This document shows positions 8,845 to 16,688 of a DNA stretch of 53,298 nt, in pieces; position 1 is the stretch's first letter, and every line of letters starts with the position of its first letter. The notes below the pieces were generated by a model, which did not search any database, was not told the DNA's origin, and saw only the letters and a list, made by a program, of their open reading frames with translations. Both the position numbers and the translations under genes were made by a program. This DNA is from an uncultured Pseudomonadota bacterium (lineage in GTDB: Bacteria; Myxococcota_A; UBA796; SXON01): contig CAISIK010000062.1 in the NCBI GenBank assembly GCA_903885375.1, forward strand, positions 1 through 53,298, given 5' to 3'.

Positions 8845-9912
8845 TTACGCGAAGGCGTACCGCCCTTCGCCCGTGAGCTCCGGCAGGCGCTCGCGGGGGA
8901 GCAGACAGGAACGCACGTTCCAGAGCTCGGGGAAGATGCGGTAGGAGGTGGTCTGGTCGAGGTACTCCACGCCGGAGCTGCCGCCGCTGCCCACCCGCCG
9001 GCCGATGGTGCGCTCCACCATGCGGGCGTGGCGGTGCCGGAAGAGGACCATCTGCTCCTCGAGCTCCACGACCGTGTCGAGGAGGAGGCGGGGCCATGCG
9101 AGGAGCGGCAGGTGCCGGTAGCTCTCGATGAACAGGAGCGCCGCGCGGGCCCGGCGCTCCTCCGCGCCGTCGGGCAGGAGGAAGCCGCGCACGCCGCCGA
9201 GGGCCATCTCCACGCGGGCGTGGATCTTGTCGGCGTCGGTGCCGCCGAGCACCTTCACGAGCTGCTCGCCGCCCTCCCGCTGGTGGGCCTCCACGCGCGC
9301 GAGGTAGGCCGCGAGGAAGGCGTTCACCACGGCCTCATCGCCCTCGGTGCCGGGCGAGCTGCCCATGATCGGGGTGCGACCCAGCCAGGAGATCAGCGCA
9401 TCGCGCAGGGAGGTCTCCGCCATCGTGGCTTCGAGCTGCGCCACCACGGCGCGGCCCGAGTCGGTGGTGGCCTGGCTGCGGATGTGCTCGATGGGATCGG
9501 TACCGGCGTACTTGATGCGCCGCTCCATCGTGAGCCCGAGCAGCATCTCCACCTCGCGGAGCTGAAAGCTCTGGAAGCCGCTCGACGGGGTGAGCTTGTC
9601 GCGGAACTCGAGGAAGTCCTGCGGCGGGAGGGTTTCCATGACGGCGAACTGGTCCACGCACAGACGGAGGATGGCGTTGACCCGCCCGAGGTGGTGCACC
9701 ACGAAGGGCACGCGCTCCTCCGGGAGGTGCGGCGCGGCGAGGTGATCGCGGGCCAGCCGGAGCTGCGTGAGCACCAGCTTGAACCACAGCTCGTAGGTCT
9801 GGTGCACGATGATGAAGTGCAGCTCGTCCGGCGAGGGGCTGCCATCGAGGCCACCCTGGCAGTGGAGGAGCTCGGGCAGGTGGAGGTAGTCCCAGTAGGT
9901 CGGTGCGGGCAT
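8845..9912 (-). CDS. kynA: Tryptophan 2,3-dioxygenase
   Basis: The 355-aa haem enzyme oxidises L-tryptophan to N-formylkynurenine, the first step of the kynurenine route. The family signature TYWDYLHLPELL at the N-terminus, HFIIVHQTYELWFK (residues 32-45) and the late GSGGSSGVEYL motif are all present. Length is between bacterial (~280) and animal (~400) members. The ATG at 9912 directly precedes TYWDY; the longer frame upstream is not homologous. No other kynurenine gene is next to it. It converges on the amidase gene with a 12-bp gap. Confidence 0.95.
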   Translation of the reverse strand: MPAPTYWDYLHLPELLHCQGGLDGSPSPDELHFIIVHQTYELWFKLVLTQLRLARDHLAAPHLPEERVPFVVHHLGRVNAILRLCVDQFAVMETLPPQDFLEFRDKLTPSSGFQSFQLREVEMLLGLTMERRIKYAGTDPIEHIRSQATTDSGRAVVAQLEATMAETSLRDALISWLGRTPIMGSSPGTEGDEAVVNAFLAAYLARVEAHQREGGEQLVKVLGGTDADKIHARVEMALGGVRGFLLPDGAEERRARAALLFIESYRHLPLLAWPRLLLDTVVELEEQMVLFRHRHARMVERTIGRRVGSGGSSGVEYLDQTTSYRIFPELWNVRSCLLPRERLPELTGEGRYAFA

Positions 9913-9950
9913 GCGCGGGGCTAACCCGGTCGATCGGTTAGCATCTGCCG

Positions 9951-10697
9951 ATGCGAGCCTTCTCCCTCCTGCTGCTTTCGGGCTGCGCCACCGCTCCGTG
10001 GGGCACCTGGTCCTTCTCCATCGCGCTGACCGAGCCGGTGGGCGACGAGTGCGCAACCTCCGTCTCCCACAACTTCACCGGCGCCGACGTGCCGGCCGAC
10101 ACCACCACGACCGACGAGAGTTGGACCACGAGCGGGACGGAAACCTGGAGCGAGTCCATGTTCTTCGGCCGGATCGAGGAGAGCGGGCAGGGGGCGATGA
10201 TGATCGTGGGCACCGAGGCGCTCCCCGGCTCGCAGGATGAAGCGGGTGAGTGGACCTTTTCGTGGACGGGGGAGGAGGCCGGCAACGACCTTGCCTCGCA
10301 CGCGTCGGGCTACGACTACGCCTACACCCGCGAGGCCACCGCCACGCTGCGCGTGAAGGGCACCTTCAACAACGAAACCTTCACCGGGACGTGGGCGAGC
10401 GAGTCGACGAGCCGCGAGAAGTGGGACGAGTCCGACACGTGGAGCGACGAGGCCGCCGCCTACGTGGGCGACAACGGCGAGACGCCGGCTGGCACCTACC
10501 TCGTGCTCACCGACGCGGCGGGCGCCCAGGTGGCCGCGAACAACGCCCGGCTCGCCTACGACTGCGAGAACACCGGCTGCACCCTCTCGGTGGAGCAGGG
10601 CTGCGGCTACACGTACGATCTCAGCGGGCAGCTCACGGCGTTCGAGGGCCAGGATGCCCCCTGGACCGAGGATGCGGGGCAGGCCGCTGGACTCTGA
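9951..10697 (+). CDS. Lipoprotein of unknown function
   Basis: The 248-aa protein starts MRAFSLLLLSGC, a lipobox with Cys12. The rest is Thr/Ser/Trp-rich with alternating strands (for example TGTWASESTSREKWDESDT), suggesting a small beta-sandwich or barrel. No catalytic motif or known family recognised. It lies 30 bp upstream of the FadL-like gene on the same strand, so the two may be cotranscribed. Confidence 0.65.
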   Translation: MRAFSLLLLSGCATAPWGTWSFSIALTEPVGDECATSVSHNFTGADVPADTTTTDESWTTSGTETWSESMFFGRIEESGQGAMMIVGTEALPGSQDEAGEWTFSWTGEEAGNDLASHASGYDYAYTREATATLRVKGTFNNETFTGTWASESTSREKWDESDTWSDEAAAYVGDNGETPAGTYLVLTDAAGAQVAANNARLAYDCENTGCTLSVEQGCGYTYDLSGQLTAFEGQDAPWTEDAGQAAGL

Positions 10698-10727
10698 CAT
10701 GAAGGCCCAGGGGCCGGGGAGCGTGTC

Positions 10728-12128
10728 ATGCTGCTGATCCTGAGCGGACTGGCGCTGGCGGGGGGCTACACGCTCGTGGACAGCGGCGTGCGGGCCCAGG
10801 GGCGCGCGGGCGCCTTCGTGGCCGGCGCGAACGACGTGTCCGCGCAGTGGTACAACCCGGCCGCCCTCCGCAACGTGGCGCGGCCCTCGCTCTCGATGGA
10901 TGGCTGGCTCACGCAGCAGACCGCCTGGTTCGAGCGGGAGGACATCCCGGGCGTGAACCCGTTCTCGGAGACGGTGTCGGAGGCGCCGCCCGTCTTCGAG
11001 CCCTCCGGCGGCTACGTGACGCGCCTCGGCGGACTGCACCCCTCGCTCGACCGGCTGAGCGTCGCCGTGGGCCTGATGGTGCCCACTGGCAGCGACTACC
11101 TCTGGCCGGCGGACGGCCCCCAGCGCTACGCGCTCATCTCCGCGCAGATCCGACAGATCTACGCCGGTCCCAGCGTGGCGTGGGAAGTGGCGCCGTGGCT
11201 CGCGGTGGGCGCGAGCCTCCAGTACACCTTCCTCAAGGTGGATCAATCGCTCGCCGCCACGCTCTGCGAGGAGGGCGGCGAGAGCTGCGGGAGCGACAGC
11301 CCGATCGACGACGTGCGCCTCGACGTGTCGGCGCTCGACCCGGGCAAGGTCACGTGGAACGCCGGCGTGCTCCTGCAGCCGGTCGAGCCCCTGAAGATCG
11401 GGCTCTCCGTGCAGCCGGGCGTGGACTTCGCGGCCGAGGGCACCACCACCAGCACGCTCGATCCCAACAACGGCCTGTTCGACGGCGTGCTCACCGGAAG
11501 CACCTTCTCCGATGAGGAGGCCACCGTGCGGGTGTCCCTGCCCTGGACGGCCCGGGCCGGCGTGGAGGTGGCGCCCACCGACCGTCTCCGCGTGGAGCTC
11601 GACGGCGTGTGGACGGGCTGGAGCGCCACCGAGGACCTCCGGGTGACCGATGTGGACCTCGAGCTCACCACCACCGAATCGGGCCCCATGCACGGCGAGA
11701 GCATCACCGTGACCGACGACGTCAGCCTCGCCACCGGCTTCGTCGACACCTGGAGCCTGCGCCTCGGCGCCGAGTTCGATGCCCACGCGCTCCTTACGGT
11801 CCGGGCGGGCGTCTACGGCGAAACCGGCGCCACGCCCGATGGTTTCGCGAACGCCGGCGTACCCGACGCCGACAAGTTCGGCGGGAGCCTCGGGGCCAGC
11901 GTGCGCGTGGGCCCTCACCTCACGCTCGATGCGAGCGGGCTCCTCACGGCCTTCGCCGACCGCGAGGTCACGGACTCCACCTACGCCCAGACCGCGCTGT
12001 TCATCGACTACAACCACGGCTTCGCCACCCGCGTGGGCAGCGGCCGCCTGGTGGGCAACGGCACCTACGGCGGCACCGCCTGGGTGGCGGGCCTCGGCGC
12101 GAGTTGGGCGTTCGGGGCCCCGCCGTGA
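10728..12128 (+). CDS. FadL/OmpP1/TodX-family outer-membrane transporter
   Basis: This 466-aa predicted outer-membrane barrel starts with a short signal (MLLILSGLALAG). The family-typical N-terminal hatch region follows: GARAQGRAGAF-like sequence, then NDVSAQWYNPAALRN, matching the NPA motif of FadL. Homologues move long-chain fatty acids or other hydrophobic compounds through the outer membrane. The stop overlaps the next gene's start as GTGA. Confidence 0.88.
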   Translation: MLLILSGLALAGGYTLVDSGVRAQGRAGAFVAGANDVSAQWYNPAALRNVARPSLSMDGWLTQQTAWFEREDIPGVNPFSETVSEAPPVFEPSGGYVTRLGGLHPSLDRLSVAVGLMVPTGSDYLWPADGPQRYALISAQIRQIYAGPSVAWEVAPWLAVGASLQYTFLKVDQSLAATLCEEGGESCGSDSPIDDVRLDVSALDPGKVTWNAGVLLQPVEPLKIGLSVQPGVDFAAEGTTTSTLDPNNGLFDGVLTGSTFSDEEATVRVSLPWTARAGVEVAPTDRLRVELDGVWTGWSATEDLRVTDVDLELTTTESGPMHGESITVTDDVSLATGFVDTWSLRLGAEFDAHALLTVRAGVYGETGATPDGFANAGVPDADKFGGSLGASVRVGPHLTLDASGLLTAFADREVTDSTYAQTALFIDYNHGFATRVGSGRLVGNGTYGGTAWVAGLGASWAFGAPP

Positions 12129-12940
12129 ACGCACCCCCGAGCGCGCTGGGCGAGCTCCGTACGCTCTGGGGCGCGCGCCGCCTGTGGTGGGCGCTGACGG
12201 CCAACGACCTGCGGGTGCGCTACCTCGGCAGCAGCATCGGCTTCTTCTGGGCGGTGATCAACCCGATCGTGGAGGTGGCCACCTACGCGTTCGTGTTCCA
12301 CGTGCTGCTCCAGGTACGTTTCCACACCGGCCAGAGCGCGCAGCAGTACGTGCTCTACCTTTTGTGCGGCATGGTGGCCTGGAGCGGGTTCGCCGATGGC
12401 CTCACCCGCGCCACCACGTCGATCACGAGCAACGGGCACCTCCTCCGCAAGGTGAACTTCCCCCCCGTGGTGCTGCCCGCGCAGATGGTGGCCTCCGCCG
12501 TCGTCAACCAGCTCATCCGCTGGGCCATCCTGCTCGTGGCGTGCGTGCTCGTGGGCGATGGCCTCACCTGGCACGTCCTGCTCATCCCGGTCTTCATCCT
12601 CGCGCAGAGCTGCTTCTGCCTCGGCGCCGGTCTCTTCCTCAGCGTGCTCCAGGCGCACTTCCGCGATGTGGGCCACTGGGTGAACGCGGCGGTCCTCGTG
12701 GGGATGTTCCTCACCCCGGTGATGTACTCGCCGGAGGCCTACGTCGGCCCGTTCCGGCTTCTCCTCCACCCGAACCCGATGGCCCAGTACATCGGGCTCT
12801 ACCGGCGCCTGCTCCTCGAGCACCAGCTCCCGGGGCCGGTCACCACGGTGCTCTATGCCTTCCTCGCCGCCGCCATCGCGCTCGTGGTGGGGCTGAGCGT
12901 TTTCGCGCACAACCGCCGCCGCTTCGCCGACATGGTGTGA
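12125..12940 (+). CDS. ABC-2 type polysaccharide/polyol-phosphate export permease
   Basis: The 271-aa inner-membrane protein has about six hydrophobic helices and the family-typical sequences NDLRVRYLGSSIGFFWAVINP (start region) and VLVGMFLTPVMYSPE (late), as in Wzm/TagG/KpsM. Such permeases export O-antigen, teichoic acid or capsule with a separate ATPase (Wzt/TagH/KpsT). No ATPase gene is present nearby. GTG start at 12125 overlaps the upstream stop, so the true unit may include the FadL-like gene. Confidence 0.9.
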   Translation: MNAPPSALGELRTLWGARRLWWALTANDLRVRYLGSSIGFFWAVINPIVEVATYAFVFHVLLQVRFHTGQSAQQYVLYLLCGMVAWSGFADGLTRATTSITSNGHLLRKVNFPPVVLPAQMVASAVVNQLIRWAILLVACVLVGDGLTWHVLLIPVFILAQSCFCLGAGLFLSVLQAHFRDVGHWVNAAVLVGMFLTPVMYSPEAYVGPFRLLLHPNPMAQYIGLYRRLLLEHQLPGPVTTVLYAFLAAAIALVVGLSVFAHNRRRFADMV

Positions 12941-12950
12941 GCGGGGCGCC

Positions 12951-13862
12951 TCAGCGCTTGCTGGAGCTCACCACGTCGATCTGCGTCTTGAGCGTGGACA
13001 CCTCCATGCCGGCGAGCTCCATGCGTTCGATCAGCATCTTGCTCTCGAGCAGGTAGGGGAGGATCTCGGTGTTGGGGGGGAGCCGCTCGCCGACCTCGGG
13101 CACGGAGGCGGCGTGCTCCGCGATCCGCCCGGCCAGCGCCTTGATGTCCGGATTGCTCGATGCGGCCGCCGTTTCCGCCTGGCTCTTCCACAGGGCCGGC
13201 GCGAGCTGCAGGTGGCGCATCAGCCGGGCCGCGCCCTTGGGGGCTCCCGCGGCCGGGCTCGCCCCGATGTTGCCCACGCCCCCGCCCGGCTGCCCCATCT
13301 GGCCGCCGTTCATGGAGCCGCCCGCGATCCCCGTGCTGCCGAGGGTGGTCTCGCCGCCCATGCCGCCGCCTTGACCGCCCATGCCGCCCTGACCGCCCAT
13401 GCCGCCGCCCTGACCGCCCATGCCGCCGCCCTGTCCGCCCATGCCGCCGCCCTGACCACCGCCCTGGCCGCCCATGCCGCCCGGACCGCCCTGGCCGGTG
13501 CCCGCGGCGATCTGGCTCCCCGGCGCGCCCGGTCCGGTGCCGGCGGGGGCGTTTGCGCCCGCTTCGCCGCCTGCCGACCCCTCGCCGCCTTCGGTTGCCG
13601 CGGCGCCTTCCCCGCCGGCCGCCGATGCATCGCCGGTGTTGCCGATGCCGAGGTCGGCGCTGGGCGTGGCGTCGCCGCCCTCCTGGCCCGCATCGGGCGC
13701 GCCGGCTTCGCCGTTTGAGCTCGAGGGCGCTCCGCGCTTCTCTCCGCCCATCCCCATGGTCTGCATGCCCACGGCGAGCCCGTTGTTCGGCGAGAGGTAC
13801 ACGACCGTTCCGCCCACCAGCACGCCTGCGAGGAAAACGGAGATCATTCGGTCAGCGTTCAT
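12951..13862 (-). CDS. Membrane-anchored Gly/Met/Gln-repeat protein
   Basis: The 303-aa product has an N-terminal hydrophobic anchor (about residues 6-23), a low-complexity Ala/Gly/Glu linker, a tandem GGQGGGM heptad tract (about residues 127-170) and a C-terminal helical domain of ~90 aa (RLMRHLQLAPALWKSQ to the end) that looks like a conserved globular part. The gene converges on the ABC permease. Function unknown; the Gly/Met tract could be an extended spacer or a metal-binding or adhesive segment. Confidence 0.72.
   Translation of the reverse strand: MNADRMISVFLAGVLVGGTVVYLSPNNGLAVGMQTMGMGGEKRGAPSSSNGEAGAPDAGQEGGDATPSADLGIGNTGDASAAGGEGAAATEGGEGSAGGEAGANAPAGTGPGAPGSQIAAGTGQGGPGGMGGQGGGQGGGMGGQGGGMGGQGGGMGGQGGMGGQGGGMGGETTLGSTGIAGGSMNGGQMGQPGGGVGNIGASPAAGAPKGAARLMRHLQLAPALWKSQAETAAASSNPDIKALAGRIAEHAASVPEVGERLPPNTEILPYLLESKMLIERMELAGMEVSTLKTQIDVVSSSKR
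13352..13485 (-). repeat. In-frame tandem repeat coding GGQGGGM
   Basis: A 21-bp unit (and shorter variants of it) is repeated within the gene above, with near-identical copies read on the minus strand. Copies differ by small in-frame losses, as expected of slippage or unequal recombination. It stays in frame, so length changes would vary the protein rather than break it. Confidence 0.8.
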
Positions 13863-13886
13863 GTGGCCCCGCTATCAAGGATCCCG

Positions 13887-13902
13887 GGCCGGGGCCCCGG
13901 CC
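13887..13902. repeat. Perfect 16-bp palindrome, intergenic
   Basis: GGCCGGGGCCCCGGCC is fully self-complementary and lies between two minus-strand genes, just upstream of the Gly/Met-repeat gene. It could be a regulator site or a GC-only terminator of the upstream gene. Confidence 0.4.
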
Positions 13903-13963
13903 GGCGGCCTGCGCCCTCGATCCGCTGCCACCGCGATCCCGAGGCCCGCAGTCGGGCCGCCGC

Positions 13964-14770
13964 CTACCTCACCCAGCGCACCTGGGCGGCGATGTACGGC
14001 GGGACGGCGTCGGGCCACTGCCGCGAGATCAGGTAGGGCTGCACGACCAGCGCGCCGGTCCAGTGCTTGTCGGGGGAGTAGGCCGCGAGCAGGCCGGTGC
14101 GGAGGAGCTCGTCGCCCGTGGTGAGCGCCGTCTGGTAGTTGGTCATGTTGCCGACGCGGAGGAGGCGGCCCTTCGCCTTGTCGAAGACCACTTCGTACAG
14201 GAGCACGTCGCCCACACCCACGTAGGTCTCCTCCCACGCGAAGAGGAGCTCGCGCTCGGGTTCGAAGAAGCAGCAGCCCTCGCGACCTTCGAAGGGCGTG
14301 GCCGTCCAGCGTTCGAGGTCGTTCCACACCACCACGATGATGGGCCCCACCTGCGCCTGGAGGGTGGTGTTGCCGCCCACCCGGTGGCTCGTGCCGGGGA
14401 TCGGCTCGGCAGTGTCGAAGAAGGCCTCGGTGTAGGGCGCGTCGGGCGAATCGAAGGGCACCATGCCGGTGAAGGTGCCGAAGTAGGCGCTCCCCGCGTA
14501 GTGCACGCTCACCTCGAGCACGGCGAGCGGCGAGAACGTGATCTTCGGGACGGCCCGCACGTACACGGGCGAGAGATCGAAGCCCACCTCCGCCTTGAGG
14601 AAGGTGTCGGAGAACAGCACGTTGTCGGGCTGGTTCCACAGCGACCACTTCATGCCGGGCGCCACCCGCGCCGCTACGCCGAGGGAGAACGCGGCCGCAC
14701 CGAGGGAGGCCTCCAGCATCGGTTCGGCCGCCTTGGCGGGGGCGAGGAGGGAGAGGGCAAGCGTCAGCAT
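13964..14770 (-). CDS. Predicted outer-membrane beta-barrel protein
   Basis: The 268-aa protein starts with a short signal peptide (MLTLALSLLAPAKA) and then shows alternating hydrophobic/polar strands with aromatic girdle residues, and ends WVR. A Cys pair (GCCFF) lies near the middle. No named family recognised. It overlaps the end of hflX by 7 bp, so it is probably translated from the same transcript although the functions look unrelated. Confidence 0.65.
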   Translation of the reverse strand: MLTLALSLLAPAKAAEPMLEASLGAAAFSLGVAARVAPGMKWSLWNQPDNVLFSDTFLKAEVGFDLSPVYVRAVPKITFSPLAVLEVSVHYAGSAYFGTFTGMVPFDSPDAPYTEAFFDTAEPIPGTSHRVGGNTTLQAQVGPIIVVVWNDLERWTATPFEGREGCCFFEPERELLFAWEETYVGVGDVLLYEVVFDKAKGRLLRVGNMTNYQTALTTGDELLRTGLLAAYSPDKHWTGALVVQPYLISRQWPDAVPPYIAAQVRWVR

Positions 14771-16152
14771 CGTGAGCTCCGGGATTGGATGCGATGGACG
14801 TCGGCGGCCCGCCCGCGAATCCGCAGGCGTACGCCCTCGTCCTCGTGGTGCTCCTCGACCACGCGCGTGTTCGCGTGCACCTCGCCGAGGAGGCCCGCGT
14901 TCGACCAGGGGAGGAAGATTTCCGCCTCGACGAGCCCATCGTCGAAGGCGGCCACGATGTGGGCGTGCAGCGCCGCCACATCCTCCGGACGTTTCGCGGA
15001 GAGCGCGATGGCGCCGGGAAACTCCTCAAGGAGCGCGGAGCGGGTAGCCTCGTCGATCCGATCGGCCTTGTTGAGCAGGAGCTTCGTGGGCACGGTGTCG
15101 GCGCCGATCTCGGCGAGCACGGTGCGGGTCACCTCGAGCTGCTGGCGGAAGGTGGCGTCGCTGCAGTCGACCACGAGCAGCAGCAGCGAGGCCTCGTGGG
15201 CCTCGTCGAGCGTGCTGCGGAAGCTGGCCACGAGGTCGTGCGGGAGCTTCTTGATGAAGCCCACCGTGTCGGAGACCAGCACCCGCGGCACCGACTCCGG
15301 GTGCAGCGTGCGCACGGTGGTGTCGAGCGTGGCGAAGAGCTTGTCGGCCACCAGCACGTCGGAGCCGGTCAGGGCCCGCATGAGCGAGCTCTTGCCGGCG
15401 TTGGTGTAGCCCACGAGGGCCACCCGGAGCTGATCGGTGCGCCGCGCGCGGCGGGTGCCCTGTTCGGCTTCGAGGCGGGCCAGCTCGGCGCGGAGCTGGG
15501 CGATGCGGTCGCGGACCTTGCGGCGATCGAGCTCCAGCGCGCTCTCGCCGGCCCCCTTGCCGCCGATGCCGCCCCGCTGCCGGTCGCCGCCGCCCGTTTC
15601 GCGCATGCGCGGCACGAGGTAGTTCAGCCGGGCGATCTCCACCTGCAGGCGGGCCTCGCGCGACTGCGCGTGCCGGTGGAAGATTTCCACGATGACGCCG
15701 GTGCGATCGAGCACCTCCACGCCCACTGCGCGCTCGAGGTTCCGTGCCTGGCTGGGGGAGAGCTCGTGGTCGACGATGACCAGATCAGCGCGGCGGTTTT
15801 CGCGCGGCGCCTGCACGACGGGGGCGTCTTCGGCGTCGACCGGCTCGGGCCCTACCTCCTCCTCGTCGGCCGCCTCCCACTTCTCCCGCGCCTTGGTCAC
15901 GATGCGACGCGGCGGACCCTGCGGGATGAGGCCGCTGCCGCCCGTCCAGGCGGCGAGCTCCGCGAGCTTGCCCTCGCCGAGCACGCTGCCGGCGGAGAGC
16001 CGCGCCCGCCGCTGCGTGACCTCGCCGACCACGTCGTAGCCGAGCGTGTGAACGAGCCGCCCGAGCTCCGCCATCGAGGAGGCGTGCTCCCCGGCGTCGG
16101 CCTCCGGCAACTGCACCCCGACGAGCACCGCGCGCAGCCTTTCCTCCAACAT
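14764..16152 (-). CDS. hflX: GTPase HflX, ribosome-associated
   Basis: The 462-aa GTPase has the HflX N-terminal domain, an acidic insert (about residues 91-118), a helical linker and a G domain. G1 GYTNAGKSS is at 248-256, G3 DTVGFI at 295-300 and G4 NKAD at 361-364. The family splits stalled or stressed ribosomes in a GTP-dependent manner. I chose ATG 16152 (MLEERLRAVLVG) because it matches where the family begins; the frame open to 16338 upstream would add unrelated sequence. It is divergent from a cytochrome c gene. Confidence 0.93.
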   Translation of the reverse strand: MLEERLRAVLVGVQLPEADAGEHASSMAELGRLVHTLGYDVVGEVTQRRARLSAGSVLGEGKLAELAAWTGGSGLIPQGPPRRIVTKAREKWEAADEEEVGPEPVDAEDAPVVQAPRENRRADLVIVDHELSPSQARNLERAVGVEVLDRTGVIVEIFHRHAQSREARLQVEIARLNYLVPRMRETGGGDRQRGGIGGKGAGESALELDRRKVRDRIAQLRAELARLEAEQGTRRARRTDQLRVALVGYTNAGKSSLMRALTGSDVLVADKLFATLDTTVRTLHPESVPRVLVSDTVGFIKKLPHDLVASFRSTLDEAHEASLLLLVVDCSDATFRQQLEVTRTVLAEIGADTVPTKLLLNKADRIDEATRSALLEEFPGAIALSAKRPEDVAALHAHIVAAFDDGLVEAEIFLPWSNAGLLGEVHANTRVVEEHHEDEGVRLRIRGRAADVHRIQSRSSRC

Positions 16153-16228
16153 GCCTCCCGCCGGCTGGGCCGGCCCCGCTCCATAGCCCGCGCGCTGCGG
16201 GTCGGCGCCGTGGGAGATAGGCTGCGCC

Positions 16229-16684
16229 GTGCCCTTCTCCCCGCGCCCCCGCCTCCTCTCCTGCCTCGCCGGGCTGCTCGTCGGGCTGGCCCTTCTGGCG
16301 CCGTCCGCCGGTGGCGCGCTCGCCGGCATGCCCTCCACGCGCCCATCCGACCGCGAGCGCGGCCGCGAGATCTGGCTGGAGAGCTGCTGGCAGTGTCACG
16401 GCGAGAGCGGCAAGGGGGATGGTCCCGCCGCCGCCGCGTTCGCCGGTGGGGTGCCTACGCTCGTGGGGAAGGTGCCCCCCGCCGAGTACGACCGCCTCGT
16501 CACCGTGGTGCTCGATGGGCGCGGCCGCATGCCCGCCTTCCGCGAGGACATCGACAAGCACGATGCCCGCCGCATCCTCGTGTACCTGCAGGATGCCCTG
16601 CAGGGCCGCACGAAGAGCGGCGCGAAGGAAGGCGAGGGCAAGGAGGAGGGCGAGGAGAAGGAAGCCGCCGAGGGAGCGAACTAG
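16229..16684 (+). CDS. Monohaem cytochrome c, exported
   Basis: The 151-aa protein has a standard signal peptide (basic n-region, hydrophobic stretch to about residue 32), the haem site CWQCH at 53-57, and a likely Met axial ligand in GRMPAF (about residue 101). The C-terminal 30 residues are a Lys/Glu-rich tail (KEGEGKEEGEEKE) absent from most class I cytochromes. GTG start at 16229. A role in periplasmic electron transfer is expected; partner unknown. Confidence 0.85.
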   Translation: MPFSPRPRLLSCLAGLLVGLALLAPSAGGALAGMPSTRPSDRERGREIWLESCWQCHGESGKGDGPAAAAFAGGVPTLVGKVPPAEYDRLVTVVLDGRGRMPAFREDIDKHDARRILVYLQDALQGRTKSGAKEGEGKEEGEEKEAAEGAN

Positions 16685-16688
16685 CCCC

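Noticed and set aside
9921..12134. 737-aa minus-strand open frame
   Set aside because: It is antisense to the lipoprotein and FadL-like genes, with shadow composition.
13352..13485. Tandem repeats considered as a CRISPR array
   Set aside because: Repeats are contiguous, in frame and without unique spacers, so they are a coding repeat.
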